A stretch of 57,618 nucleotides of DNA from positions 1 through 57,618 of the forward strand of contig JAXMBS010000034.1 in the NCBI GenBank assembly GCA_046349775.1. The letters run 5' to 3'. Of the stretch, positions 34,630 to 44,233 are shown in pieces. Under the pieces are notes generated by a model. The model was not told the origin of the DNA. It did not search any database and worked only from the letters and a program-made list of their open reading frames with translations. Made by a program: the position numbers and the translations under genes. This DNA comes from JAEUIG01 sp046349775 (GTDB lineage: Bacteria; Planctomycetota; Planctomycetia; Planctomycetales; Planctomycetaceae). How positions within the stretch are numbered: position 1 is the first letter of the stretch; every line of letters begins with the position of its first letter.

Positions 34630-37600
34630 TCGCAACGCTGATTCGCAGCGCGATGGAGCAACGCTGGATCGTCCTGATCATCACAGCGGCGATCATGGCG
34701 TTCGGCGTGTATTCGTTCGAAGAGCAGCCGATTGATGCCTATCCGGACATCTCGGCGCAGATGGTGCAGGTGATCACGGTCTTCCCGGGCCGTGCTCCCG
34801 AGGAAGTCGAGCGGCAGGTCACTGTTCCCGTCGAGATTGCGATGCGGAACGTGCCGAAGGTAACCGTCATACGCTCGCGCACGATCTTCGGACTGTCCGT
34901 CGTGCAGATGATTTTCGAGGAGGGCACGGACAGCTATTGGGCGCGGCAGCGCGTGCTCGAAAAGCTCGGCAGTCTCGTCCTGCCTGACGGAGCGCAGGCT
35001 GGGATGGGTCCGCTGGCGACAGCGTACGGTGAGGTGTACCGCTACGAGCTGGTGTCGGACGGCACGCACGACCTGATGGAGCTGCGCACGCTCAACGACT
35101 GGGTCGTGATTCCGCGTCTGTTGCGCGTGCCAGGCGTGGCGGAGGTCGCAAACTTCGGCGGGCAGGCGAAGCAGTTCACAATCGCATTCCAGCCGGCGCA
35201 GCTTGTGCAATACGGGCTGACGCTGGATGACATCGTCGCCGCGATCCAGGCGAACAATCACGTGGCTGGCGGCAGCGTGCTGCGCCGCGGTGGAATGTCG
35301 TTCGTTATCCGCGGGGCCGGCGCTCTGGAGACCGCCAAGCAAATTGAGGACATCTTCGTGAAGTCGGTCGGCGGAACGCCGCTGTTCGTCAAGGACGTCG
35401 CCGCGGTCGACACCGACTTCCGGATTCCCTCGGGAATCTACAGCAAGGACCTGGTGGACGAATCGGTCGAGGGCATCACGCTGATGCGCCGCGGCGAAAA
35501 CCCTTCGCGGGTGCTGGCCGCCGTGAAAGAGGCCGCAGCGGAACTGAACAACGAGACGCTGCCCGAAGGCGTGCAGATCGTCCCGTTCTACGACCGACAG
35601 CACCTCGTGGACGGGACGCTGCACACCGTCGCACACAGCGTGTTTCTGGGTATCACGCTGGTGATGCTGGTGCTGCTGCTGTTCCTGGGCCGGCCGTCGA
35701 TGGCATTCCTGGTGGCGCTGACGATTCCTGTCTCGCTGCTGTTCGCCCTGATCCTCATGTACCTGACGGATATCCCGATCGGGTTGTTATCGATCGGCGC
35801 CATCGACTTCGGGATTATCGTCGACGGCGCGGTGATCATGGCTGAGAACATTGCGCGGCACCTCGGCAACGCGACGCACCGCGAGCAGCGTCCGAACGTG
35901 TTTCGCGTCGTGCTGGCCGCGGCCCTCGAAATGGAGCGGCCGGTCTTCTTCGCGGTGATCATCGTTGTCGCGGCGTATCTGCCGTTGCTGTCGCTCACGA
36001 GCATCGAAGGGCTGCTGTTCCGCCCGATGGCGCTGACGATGGTGTATGCGTTGGGTGGGGCGCTGTTGTTCTCATTGTTCGTCGTGCCGGTGCTGGCGGT
36101 GATCATGTTCCGGCACGGTTATCACGAATGGGAGAACCCGGTGCTACTTTGGTCCCGGCCGATCTACGCGTCGATCCTGCGCGGGTTGGTGGCGGCACGG
36201 TGGCTGGTGCTGACCTCGTCATTCTCGGCAGTGGCGATCATCTGCTTCCATGTCGCGCCGGAATTGGGAATCGAGTTTCTACCGTACATGGACGAGGGGG
36301 TCGCCTGGGTGCGTGCGAACTTCCCGGAAGGGACCTCGCTGCAGCAGTCGAGCGTGTACGGCCGCCGGATTCGGGAAATCGCGATGGAGTTTCCCGATAT
36401 CCGGTTCGTCTCAGCACAGGCCGGCCGCAACGACTCCGGGACCGACCCGTTTCCAGCCAGCCGCCTGGAATTGATGATCGGCCCGAAGCCGCGTGACGAG
36501 TGGAAGCAGTTTAAGACGAAGCGCGAGCTGCTGAACGCTCTCGGGAAACGGCTGCGCGAGGAGTTCCCGACAACTCGATTCAACTTCACGCAGCCGATCA
36601 TCGACAGCGTGACGGAAGACACGAACGGGACCTCGGCCAACCTGGCGGTCGAGTTCACGGGGAGCAACGCAGATATCCTGCTGGGATTCGCCCGCCGGAC
36701 GGTGGATCTCCTGCGCGACGTTCCCGGTTCGCAGGACGTCGCGATCGAGCAGGAAGGGCCGCAGCCGCAATTGCTGATCCTGCCAGATCGCCGGCTCTGC
36801 GCGCGCAACAACGTGCGGATTGAAGACGTCACCCGCCTGATCAACACGGCGATGGGGGGCGAACCGATCGGCACGCTCTACGAGGGGGAACGGCGGTTTG
36901 ACATCGTCGCCAAGCTCGATCGCAAGGCGCTGACGTCGGCACAGGCCATTGGGCGGCTGCTGGTGTTCACGACGGCCGGCGTGCCGATCCCGCTCGGACA
37001 GGTAGCACACATCGAGATTGCCGACGGTCAGACGCTGATTGCCCGAGAGAACGGGCGGAAGCGCATTACCGTCCGGTGCGACATCGTCGGCCGCGATCAG
37101 GGTGGGTTCGTCAGTGAGGCGCAGCGGAAATTCAACGAGTCGATCGGACGGGATCTGCCGGCCGGAGTCCGCGTCGGGTGGCTGGGAATGTTTGAGAATC
37201 TGAAGCGCGCGCAAGCGCACTTTCTGACGCTGATTCCGATCACGATCGGGATCATCTTCGTGCTGTTGTGGGTGACGTTCAATCGTTTCGCCGCGTTGCT
37301 GGTGCTGTGCGGCATTCCATTTCGTGCATCGGAGCGCTTGCTGGCAGCATGTGCGTCCGCGACATGCACATCAACGTGTCGACGGGCGTCGGCTTCGCCA
37401 TGCCTGTTCGGCGTGTCGAAATCCGGGGCGTGTTGATGGTCCGCTCGATCCCGTCACTGCGCGACAAGGGATTGGCGGTCCAGAAATGCGCATCATCGAA
37501 GGCGCTGTTGCAATTCGCGACCGATTCTGATGACGCAATCGTGGCGATCTTCGGGCTGCTGCCGCTGGCTGGCCACCGGTTTGGGATCCGACGTGCGGCG

Positions 37601-38229
37601 GCCGCGGCCGCTGTCATTGTCTGGGGACTGTTCAGCTCGATGGTCCTGACGCTGTTCGGTGCCGGTGTTCTATCGGTTGCTGACCCCGAAGATGCCGCAG
37701 GCGGCCTCCGGCGAGGCCGAGCTGACGGCACGCTATGTGGAACCGTTGCCGGACGCCGTGGTCGACGACGTCGTCGCGGCGATCGACTACCTGGGAGCGC
37801 ACGACCACGGACGCGGCGAAATCTTTCGAAGTCGCCGACGAGTGGAACCGGCCGGTTGAACGGATCACCTGTTGTGCAGTCCGCCGAACTGCCGGAAACT
37901 CAGGTCAATACGCCGCACCGACCGTTGAGCTGACAGTGAAGGGACCGCGTTCCTGACCGCCGATCAGGAAGGACGCGAGGCGGCAACGCCGGCATCTGCT
38001 GGAGTTGAGGTTGTTCCGCGATGTCGTCGACGCGCTGGAGCGCCAACCCAATCTGACCATCGACGCCGATTTCGTGATCGAAGAGATCGTCAGCCGGATG
38101 CCGTACGAAAACATCGAGCGGGTCTTCAACACGTTCGTGATGTGGGCCCGGTATGGGCACCTCATCACGTATGACGAAGAGACCCAGCGCATCGCACTCG
38201 TGGCGCCAATCGCGCGCCGACCGGAATAG
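34626..38229 (+). CDS. CzcA/CusA heavy-metal RND efflux pump fused to a C-terminal AAA-associated-type domain (3' part frameshifted)
   Basis: Inner membrane proton/metal antiporter. 34626 to about 37320 is one clean frame with RND signatures: IDAYPDISAQMVQVITVFPG near the start and IDFGIIVDGAVIMAENIARH (about 392-411), the CzcA-group helix-4 motif with its proton-relay aspartates. The last transmembrane part is broken by several one-base shifts (VRDMHINVSTGVGFA, VIVWGLFSSMVLTLF, LPVFYRLLTPKMPQAA are readable). The frame 37659-37859 runs from VFYRLLTPKMPQAA straight into VVDDVVAAIDYLGAHDHGRG, and DVVDALERQPNLTIDADFVI with FNTFVMWARYGHLITYDEET closes at 38229. This tail resembles the C-terminal AAA-associated domain of NrtC-type ABC ATPases. 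Confidence 0.85.
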
Positions 38230-38245
38230 CAGGCCAACCAGGAGT

Positions 38246-38313
38246 ATCGGAGTTCCGCCTTCAGGTGGCCGAACTTCCGCCGACTCCGTACCGCCTGAAG
38301 AGAGAACTCGAAC
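38246..38313 (+). repeat. 68-bp palindromic intergenic repeat, copy C
   Basis: Exactly 68 bp and in register with copies A and B. Ends ATCGGAG and CTCGAAC are degenerate versions of the outer arms; inner arms are CGCCTTCAGG and CCGCCTGAAG, a near-perfect stem. It lies between the convergent pump and DUF1501 genes, 5 bp from the latter's stop. Confidence 0.75.
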
Positions 38314-38318
38314 GAGAA

Positions 38319-39716
38319 TCAGAACATCTCGCGGATCGGCTCGCCCAGATGGCCAAAGTGCACCGGGCGATTGGCGGCCGTGTACAGCGGTTGATCACGA
38401 TCAATCCCCAGTTTTTCGTAGATCGTTGCTGCGTAGTCCTCGGGCGTATCGGCTGCGCATAGGCAATCACGTAGCCCCTTCCGGGTCACTGAGTCGATCA
38501 CCTGGCCGCCGGGGACGCCGGCGCTCAGCCATCACCAACCGAGGCCAGGCGTCCGTCCGGTGGTCGCTGGCCTGGAACTTGTTGAGCCGTGGCGTCCGGC
38601 GAACTCTGACAAAAGCAGACCGGCGTCTCCGGCCAGCAGTCCGCGGCTCGTCGAGGTCCGCTGATCGGCGCAAAACCTGATCGGTGCTCCCATCATGACC
38701 CAGTGACCCGATGCCGCCAGCGCCCCTCACCGCCGGCCTTGTCGCGAACGGTGCCACGATGCGGGAGTGTAAATCAGGTCGTGATGATCCCAGTTGAGGT
38801 CGAAACCGCCCAGCGTTTCCGCAGTCAGGGGCCAGCGGACGTCGACGGTCACGAACCGCGCGCTTCGATCAACCGCGCCCAGCAGGTAGCAGGCACGCGG
38901 TGACCTTCCCGTACCGTTCGCGCATCGTCGCCGGTTCGGAGTGAAGGTTGAACACCTCATCGACGCGACTGGTCAGCGTATCGAACGCCTGCGCGTAGAA
39001 TCGGTCCATGCCGTCCAGCCCGCGGACTCTGCCGGCATCGACAAAGCCGCCGTCAAAGCTGGTCAGCAGGTCATGTCGGCCGCCGAGGCGGGCAGCCGCA
39101 TTCTCCGGCCGGGCCAGCAGGTCGGCGACCTGCCAATTGGGATCGGACACGTCGGCGCCCTGATCACCTTGAGGCTTTGCCCAGGGGACGCGGGCAGGAA
39201 CCCCGTGCGGGTCTCAACTGCCTGTTCGTGGTTTCCCGGCACCATGATATACGGCGGCAGGCGCGGGTTCTCGGTTCCAATGATGCGGCTCACCGTCGAG
39301 CCGATGTCCGGCATCACCACGAGACTGCTGGGATGCGCGCCGGACAGTGCGTATTGCGTGCCGTTGGGGTGCGCGTCTGCGCCACCGACGGCGTGATGCA
39401 TCGACCGCACGACCGCCAGCTTGTGCGCGAACCGCGCCGTGTGCGGTAACAGGGCCGTAAATTGGAGACCCGGCACGCTCGTCGCAATGGGCCGGTGTGG
39501 ACTGCGATGATCGACGGGGGCCTCCGGCTTGGGATCCCACGTGTCCATGTGGGAGAGCCCCCCCTGTTCGTAGATCACGAGTACCCGCTTCGCGGCCGGC
39601 TGTGACTGAGCGCCGCCGCGTGCCTGCAATGACAGCAGTTGCGGCAGCGGCCGAGGACACCGGCAAGACCGAGCGAATAATCGCCGTCGCGAGATTTCGG
39701 GACGAACATCGGGCAT
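38319..39716 (-). CDS. DUF1501 family secreted protein, heavily frameshifted in this sequence
   Basis: A sulfatase/phosphatase-superfamily-like protein typical of planctomycetes, normally about 460 residues and Tat-exported. Readable pieces: PEISRRRLF at the start (39716), RVLVIYEQGGLSHMDTWDPK, VVRSMHHAVGGADAHPNGTQ, GTENPRLPPYIMVPG, LGGFDLNWDHHDL, then DPEGAT and the closing YTAANRPVHFGHLGEPIREM before the stop at 38319. Frame changes occur about every 150-300 bp. It is followed in its direction only by repeat C. It sits downstream of a TIM-barrel isomerase-like gene, a common pairing in this phylum. Function unknown. Confidence 0.75.
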
Positions 39717-39838
39717 GACGCGACGCACCGGAAAACTGAACCACCTGGCAGCCGTATAGCCTTCGGATCAGTGACTTTATCATCCACGCCAGCGGCTACC
39801 GGCAATCCTGGTGAGCACCGTGCCTCGGAGCCGCCATT

Positions 39839-40695
39839 TCATCGTACGGACATTAACTCGCGCAGGAACTTCGCCGTCTGGTAGGCTGTCGACCGGCGGC
39901 TCATCCAGCAGTCCGGACTGGTGCGCGTAATCGGACCTTCGTAGCCGATGGAGCGCGATCGGTGAAGACCCGTTCGAAGTCGATTCCGCGCCCCGGCATG
40001 GATCAGCAGCAGATCGAAGCTGACAGGACCACGATGCCACGTGTTGAGCGTGACGCTGCCGTCGAGTTGGGCGCGCGGTTTCGCCGAAGGTAGACGTTGA
40101 CGATCACGGCGCCCAGTCGCTGGATTGTCCAGCCCGTAGTCCTGTCCGCAGATTTCGAGATTGGCCGGCTCATAGATCAGTCCGAAGTTCGGCCGATCAA
40201 TGGACCGCAGCGATTGTTCGATGCCGTCGACGGTCTCGAACAGGCTCGACGTGTGGCATTGGTGGACGAGCGTGATGCCGGCTCGCGCGGCCTGATCAAC
40301 CGGCCTGCTGTGCGGCGACAATGTCACCGTCCTTTTTGAGAGCGACGCGGATCAGCGGCGCGCCAAGCGATTGGCGCCGAGATCCGGGTAGGGGCCGATG
40401 TTTCGCAGGCAATCCGGACCAGCGTCGTTGTTGTAGACGACGGGAAAGTCGCCAGTGATCATCGTGACCCGCAGTCCTGGCTCGTGGAGCAACGCCGCGC
40501 GGTCCTGCGCTGCGAACGCGTCGGGTGTCCTGGTTCCAATCTGCGACGCCCGCATGCAAAGGGCGTCATAACCGGCGGTGACCGCCAGGTCCGCCAATTC
40601 CTGGGCGACAGCACGCGCTCCTTGGACAGAAACTCCTCGGCAATACGAACGGAGAGTGAGAGGAGCACGGCGTGAGTCAAAGCGACGGAGTTCAT
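39839..40695 (-). CDS. Xylose-isomerase-like TIM-barrel sugar phosphate isomerase/epimerase, frameshifted
   Basis: About 285 residues once frames are joined. Readable: MNSVALTHAVLLSLSVRIAE (start 40695), LADLAVTAGYDALCMRASQ, GPYPDLGANRL, AARAGITLVHQCHTSSLFET, PNFGLIYEPANLEICGQDYG and the end TAKFLRELMSVR. The HQCH and E-P-A-N segments match the metal-binding strands of the AP endonuclease family 2/xylose isomerase-like group. Shifts lie near 40600, 40350, 40130 and 39960. Adjacent to the DUF1501 gene on the same strand. Substrate unknown. Confidence 0.7.
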
Positions 40696-40760
40696 CGACT
40701 TCTGGCGCGCCGGAGGCGGTGAGTCCCTCGCGATGTGACCGCGCTTGCTGGTACGTCGCG

Positions 40761-41267
40761 CTACTTCTCGCGTCGTTCCGCTCCCGCGATGAACAGATCG
40801 AGCAGCGTGCGTAGCTCGACGTGCTGGCGCATGCCGGCAATCAGCGCGTGAGTGTCAATCTCGCGATCTTCGATGGCAACGGCGATCCGTGGGCGCAACT
40901 CGCGCATGAACAACCGCAGTTGCCGGCTGCGAATCCAAGTGTAGCAACCCCACAATGCGACGAAGACCACCCCGGGGACCACGAACCAGTTCGACCAGCC
41001 CAGTCCGCCGATTGTGAAGAGCGACACGAGGATCGCAAACGTTACGAACGACGTCGTCCACAGCGGGCGGGCGGCCCGCAGACTCAATCGTTCGTTGCAT
41101 TCGACGAGCAGGCCGTACAGCTCCGCTTCGTCGATGCCGTCCCGCAGCCCGTCCGATGCGCGCGGCTCGCACACGAGTTCGCCGTCCTTGCGCGTAATCA
41201 GGACGGACTCTCCCTCGTCGGGGAGATGCTCGGACAGATACTCAAGTTCTTCAAATGGAGTGGCCAT
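40761..41267 (-). CDS. Small two-helix membrane protein, function unknown
   Basis: A 168-residue protein with an acidic N-terminal domain (MATPFEELEYLSEHLPDEGE, about 1-70), two transmembrane helices (about 75-112, FVTFAILVSLFTIGGLGW and FVVPGVVFVALWGCYTWI) and a C-terminal amphipathic tail. I recognise no family. The start at 41267 lies inside the end of thrC on the same strand, a 17-bp overlap that suggests co-transcription. A TTG three codons upstream is an alternative start. Confidence 0.7.
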   Translation of the reverse strand: MATPFEELEYLSEHLPDEGESVLITRKDGELVCEPRASDGLRDGIDEAELYGLLVECNERLSLRAARPLWTTSFVTFAILVSLFTIGGLGWSNWFVVPGVVFVALWGCYTWIRSRQLRLFMRELRPRIAVAIEDREIDTHALIAGMRQHVELRTLLDLFIAGAERREK

Positions 41268-42525
41268 GACGGGCAATCGGGCTGTGCAGCGCCTGCTCCA
41301 TCACTTCCAGAATTCTCGCCAGGTCGTTCGGGACGACAATGGGCGCGTTGCGGAATTGCCCGCCTCCCCGCCCCCCTTCGCCTCCCGCATGATATTCCAC
41401 CGTAGCATTCGGGTCTTTCAGCTGGTGCCCGGTCAGGACGCAGACCACTCGATCGCTCGGTGATATCACGCCCTGCGCACGCAGCAGCTTTGCTCCAGCC
41501 ACGCTGGCTGCACTCGCCGGCTCGCAGCCGAAGCCGCCGGCTCCGACCTGCGCCTTGGCGTCCAGAATTTCCTCGTCGCAGACTTCACGCACGACACCGT
41601 CGCAGACGGCGAGCGCCCGCAGGCACTTCTTCAAATTCACCGGCCGGTTGATTTCGATCGCGCTGGCCAGCGTTTGCGCCCGGCGCTGCCGCGCGTCCAT
41701 GTCGGCGTAATAAGCATCGATCAGCTTCTGGTCCGGACGACCATCGTTCCACCGCAGGCCCTGACGATCGTACAGCTCGAACAGGGTGTTGGCCCCGCGG
41801 GCGTTGATCACGGCCAGCCGCGGCACGCGCTCAATCAGACCGAGGTGTTTCAGTTCCTGCAGCGCCTTACCGAACGCGCTGGAGTTCCCCAGATTGCCGC
41901 CCGGGACGACGATCCAGTCCGGCGACTGCCAGTCCAGGCCTTCGAGGATCCGGTAAATGATCGCCTTCTGTCCTTCAAGCCGGAACGGATTGACGCTGTT
42001 GCACAGATAAATGCCGGCCTGCTGGCTGACTTGCCGCACGCGGGCCAGCGCGTCGTCAAAATCTCCCTGGATCTGCAGCGTGAGCGCGCCGTAATCGAGC
42101 GCCTGCGACAGCTTCCCATACGCAATCTTGCCGCTGCCGACGAACACGACGACCCGGAACAATTGCGTCGCACTGGCATAGATGGCCAGCGACGCGCTGG
42201 TGTTTCCGGTCGAGGCGCAGGCAGCCAGTTTGGCGCCGACCATCCGCGCATGTGTCGCGGCGGCCGTCATGCCGTTGTCTTTGAAGCTGCCGGACGGATT
42301 CAGCCCTTCGTACTGCAGATACACCTGCCCGGCCGGCATACCGACATAGCGTGCGACGAGGTCCGAAGACCGCAGGACCGTCTGCCCTTCGCCGATCGTG
42401 ACGACCTGGTCGTCGGGTGCGAACGGCAACAGTTCGCGAAACCGCCATACGCCGCTGAGATCGAGCGGATTGCCGATGTTGCTTCGCCGTGCGGTGAATT
42501 CGCGAAGCGAGCGCGGCAGAGGCAC
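41251..42525 (-). CDS. thrC: Threonine synthase
   Basis: Converts O-phosphohomoserine to threonine with PLP. The clean frame encodes 424 residues: LDLSGVWRFRELLPFAPDDQ, the PLP-lysine motif NPSGSFKDNGM (lysine near 81), ACASTGNTSASLAIYAS for phosphate binding and GGNLGNSSAFGKAL. The frame opens at a GTG at 42525, but homology-like residues (ELFDVRYDWDRV) continue upstream in frame to about 42640. An ATG at 42643 is out of frame by one base, so the real N-terminus is probably about 39 residues longer and masked by a one-base error. That extension resembles the zinc-ribbon start of other ThrC proteins with its cysteines missing. Confidence 0.93.
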   Translation of the reverse strand: MPLPRSLREFTARRSNIGNPLDLSGVWRFRELLPFAPDDQVVTIGEGQTVLRSSDLVARYVGMPAGQVYLQYEGLNPSGSFKDNGMTAAATHARMVGAKLAACASTGNTSASLAIYASATQLFRVVVFVGSGKIAYGKLSQALDYGALTLQIQGDFDDALARVRQVSQQAGIYLCNSVNPFRLEGQKAIIYRILEGLDWQSPDWIVVPGGNLGNSSAFGKALQELKHLGLIERVPRLAVINARGANTLFELYDRQGLRWNDGRPDQKLIDAYYADMDARQRRAQTLASAIEINRPVNLKKCLRALAVCDGVVREVCDEEILDAKAQVGAGGFGCEPASAASVAGAKLLRAQGVISPSDRVVCVLTGHQLKDPNATVEYHAGGEGGRGGGQFRNAPIVVPNDLARILEVMEQALHSPIARHGHSI

Positions 42526-42879
42526 GCGGTCCCAGTCGTAGCGGACGTCGAACAGTTCGTCGGAATCTGCGCGGACGTTGTGCGCTTCACTGACGCCGAG
42601 CGTGGCCGTCCGCCCGGGAGTGATGCTGGCCTGGTACGCGCATTCCGCAGTCCGCGTGGAAATCGCAGTGCCTCCCGACTCTCAGAGACAGCGGCCGTTC
42701 CGCCGAGTTCGCGGTGAGGCCGCCCGGCCGCACACAATATCGTACGCCGTTGAACGTCGGAGCGCTGGCGCGACGGCTGGCTGCCCTCGGCCCTGATCTT
42801 GTCCGCGCGCGCAGCATCCCGCAAGATGAAATCTCCGGCCATCGGCCGGCGCCTGCAACCCAGCGGCGGGATGGGACGC

Positions 42880-43041
42880 TCAGCAACCGTCGCGACGCAT
42901 CTGCTCGACTTGCCGGCGGTACTTGGTCGCCTTGTGGGCATACGCTTTCCGCTTCGGCGTGCTGCCGGCGATCTGGGACAAATGGGTGTATTTGTCGGCC
43001 AACGCCTGTTTGACGTCGATCTTGGTCTTCCCGTAGTGCAT
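42880..43041 (-). CDS. 53-residue basic protein, function unknown
   Basis: ATG at 43041 follows GAGG with 5-base spacing. The product (start MHYGKTKIDVKQALADKYTH, later AYAHKATKYRRQVEQMRRDG) is a plausible all-helical, very basic protein, and I have an impression of similar short planctomycete proteins. It is divergent from the metal ABC importer operon; a 15-bp palindrome and promoter lie between. It could bind nucleic acid. It is longer than chance would favour only marginally, so confidence is moderate. Confidence 0.55.
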   Translation of the reverse strand: MHYGKTKIDVKQALADKYTHLSQIAGSTPKRKAYAHKATKYRRQVEQMRRDGC

Positions 43042-43074
43042 ATCAGCCTCGGCGTGTCTTTTCGTGCGGGAGGA

Positions 43075-43089
43075 GGATTGTAACGATCC
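43075..43089. promoter_or_regulatory. 15-bp near-palindrome, candidate metalloregulator operator
   Basis: GGATTGTAACGATCC: six of seven base pairs match around a central A. It lies 10 bases upstream of the -35 element of the metal importer promoter and between two divergent genes, a fitting place for an operator. No binding is shown. Confidence 0.35.
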
Positions 43090-43099
43090 CCGTTTGGCG

Positions 43100-43128
43100 T
43101 TGCAGCCCAAGCCGCCGCGATTTACAAT
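43100..43128 (+). promoter_or_regulatory. Promoter of the metal ABC importer operon
   Basis: TTGCAG, 17-base spacer, TACAAT. Transcription would start near 43135, about 75 bases before the first gene. Confidence 0.55.
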
Positions 43129-43210
43129 TCCAAAAAGGAAAGTTTTGGGTGAACAAACATTGATTACTTGAAGCCGGGTTTGCCCCCGGGCGTTTGTGGC
43201 GACGAGTTCT

Positions 43211-44194
43211 ATGCCGTTCCGCCATTTGCTCTTGTTGTCGATTGTGCTGGCACTGCGTTGCGCCCCGTCGACGCCACCCGCATCCAACACTGTCGCCAGA
43301 TCTTCGGCGCGCTACACGATCGTCACAACCACGGCGATGGTCACCGACATCGTCCAGCACGTGGCTGGTGACCATGCGGATGTGCATGGCCTGATGGGAA
43401 CTGGGGTCGATCCCCACCTGTTTCGCCCGTCGACCAGCGATCACAGCAAGCTGTTCGCCGCCGACGTGATCTTCTATTCGGGCCTGATGCTCGAAGGGGG
43501 CCTCGACCCGGTCCTGAAGAAGGCGCGCGAGCGCGGCAAGCCCGCGTTCGCCGTCACAGACGACCTCGACCCGGTCTACGTCCGTCACTCCGAGCAGTTC
43601 GAAGGGCACCCCGATCCGCACGTCTGGAATGATGTCTCCGCCTGGAGCCAGTGCGTGGCGTGCGTAGCACGGCGGCTGGCCGAGTTTGATCCGCAGCACG
43701 CCGAGGAATATCGGACGAATGCGAAGCAGTACCGCGCCGAACTCGCCGAGTTGCACGCCTACGCGAAACAGGTGATTGCCAGCGTTCCAGAGCAGCAACG
43801 AACGCTGGTGACCGCCCATGACGCATTTGCGTATTTCGCTCGCGCCTACGCGATCCCGGTCAGGTCGGTACTCGGCATCACGACCGAGTCGGAAGCGGGG
43901 GTCGAGGACATCAATTCGCTTGTCGAATTCCTGGTGCAGCAGCGGATTCCGGCAGTGTTCGTGGAGACAAGCGTCAATTCCCGCAATATCGAAGCGGTCA
44001 TTGAGGGAGCAGCCAAACGCGGCTGGACAGTCCGGATCGGCGGCACGCTGTTTTCCGACGCGATGGGCGCACCGGGGACTTATGAGGGGACGTACATCGG
44101 CATGCTCGATCACAACGCCACTGTCGTCGCCCAGGCCCTCGGCGGCACGGCGCCGTCGCGCGGCTTTCGCGGAAAGTTGGCCGCCTCAGAGTAA
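43211..44194 (+). CDS. Metal ABC importer substrate-binding protein (ZnuA/TroA/YtgA type)
   Basis: A 327-residue periplasmic binding protein of the cluster A-I family that captures Zn, Mn or Fe. MPFRHLLLLSIVLALRC is a signal; the cysteine lacks a normal small residue before it, so lipidation is uncertain. Metal ligands: His in GVDPHLFRPST, His in HPDPHVWNDV, His in TAHDAFAYFARAY and Glu in AVFVETSVNSRN. The short loop after DPHLF has no histidine-rich insert, which argues against a zinc-specialised ZnuA and fits Mn or Fe. The ATG at 43211 is chosen over a GTG at 43196. First gene of a four-gene importer operon. Confidence 0.92.
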   Translation: MPFRHLLLLSIVLALRCAPSTPPASNTVARSSARYTIVTTTAMVTDIVQHVAGDHADVHGLMGTGVDPHLFRPSTSDHSKLFAADVIFYSGLMLEGGLDPVLKKARERGKPAFAVTDDLDPVYVRHSEQFEGHPDPHVWNDVSAWSQCVACVARRLAEFDPQHAEEYRTNAKQYRAELAELHAYAKQVIASVPEQQRTLVTAHDAFAYFARAYAIPVRSVLGITTESEAGVEDINSLVEFLVQQRIPAVFVETSVNSRNIEAVIEGAAKRGWTVRIGGTLFSDAMGAPGTYEGTYIGMLDHNATVVAQALGGTAPSRGFRGKLAASE

Positions 44195-44233
44195 GGCCAG
44201 GCACGCGAAAGCCCTACCCATGCGGTCGGATTC

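Noticed and set aside
42526..42941. An extra gene upstream of thrC on the minus strand
   Set aside because: The open frames here are not in the thrC frame or have non-coding composition; the only family-like residues belong to the thrC N-terminus itself.
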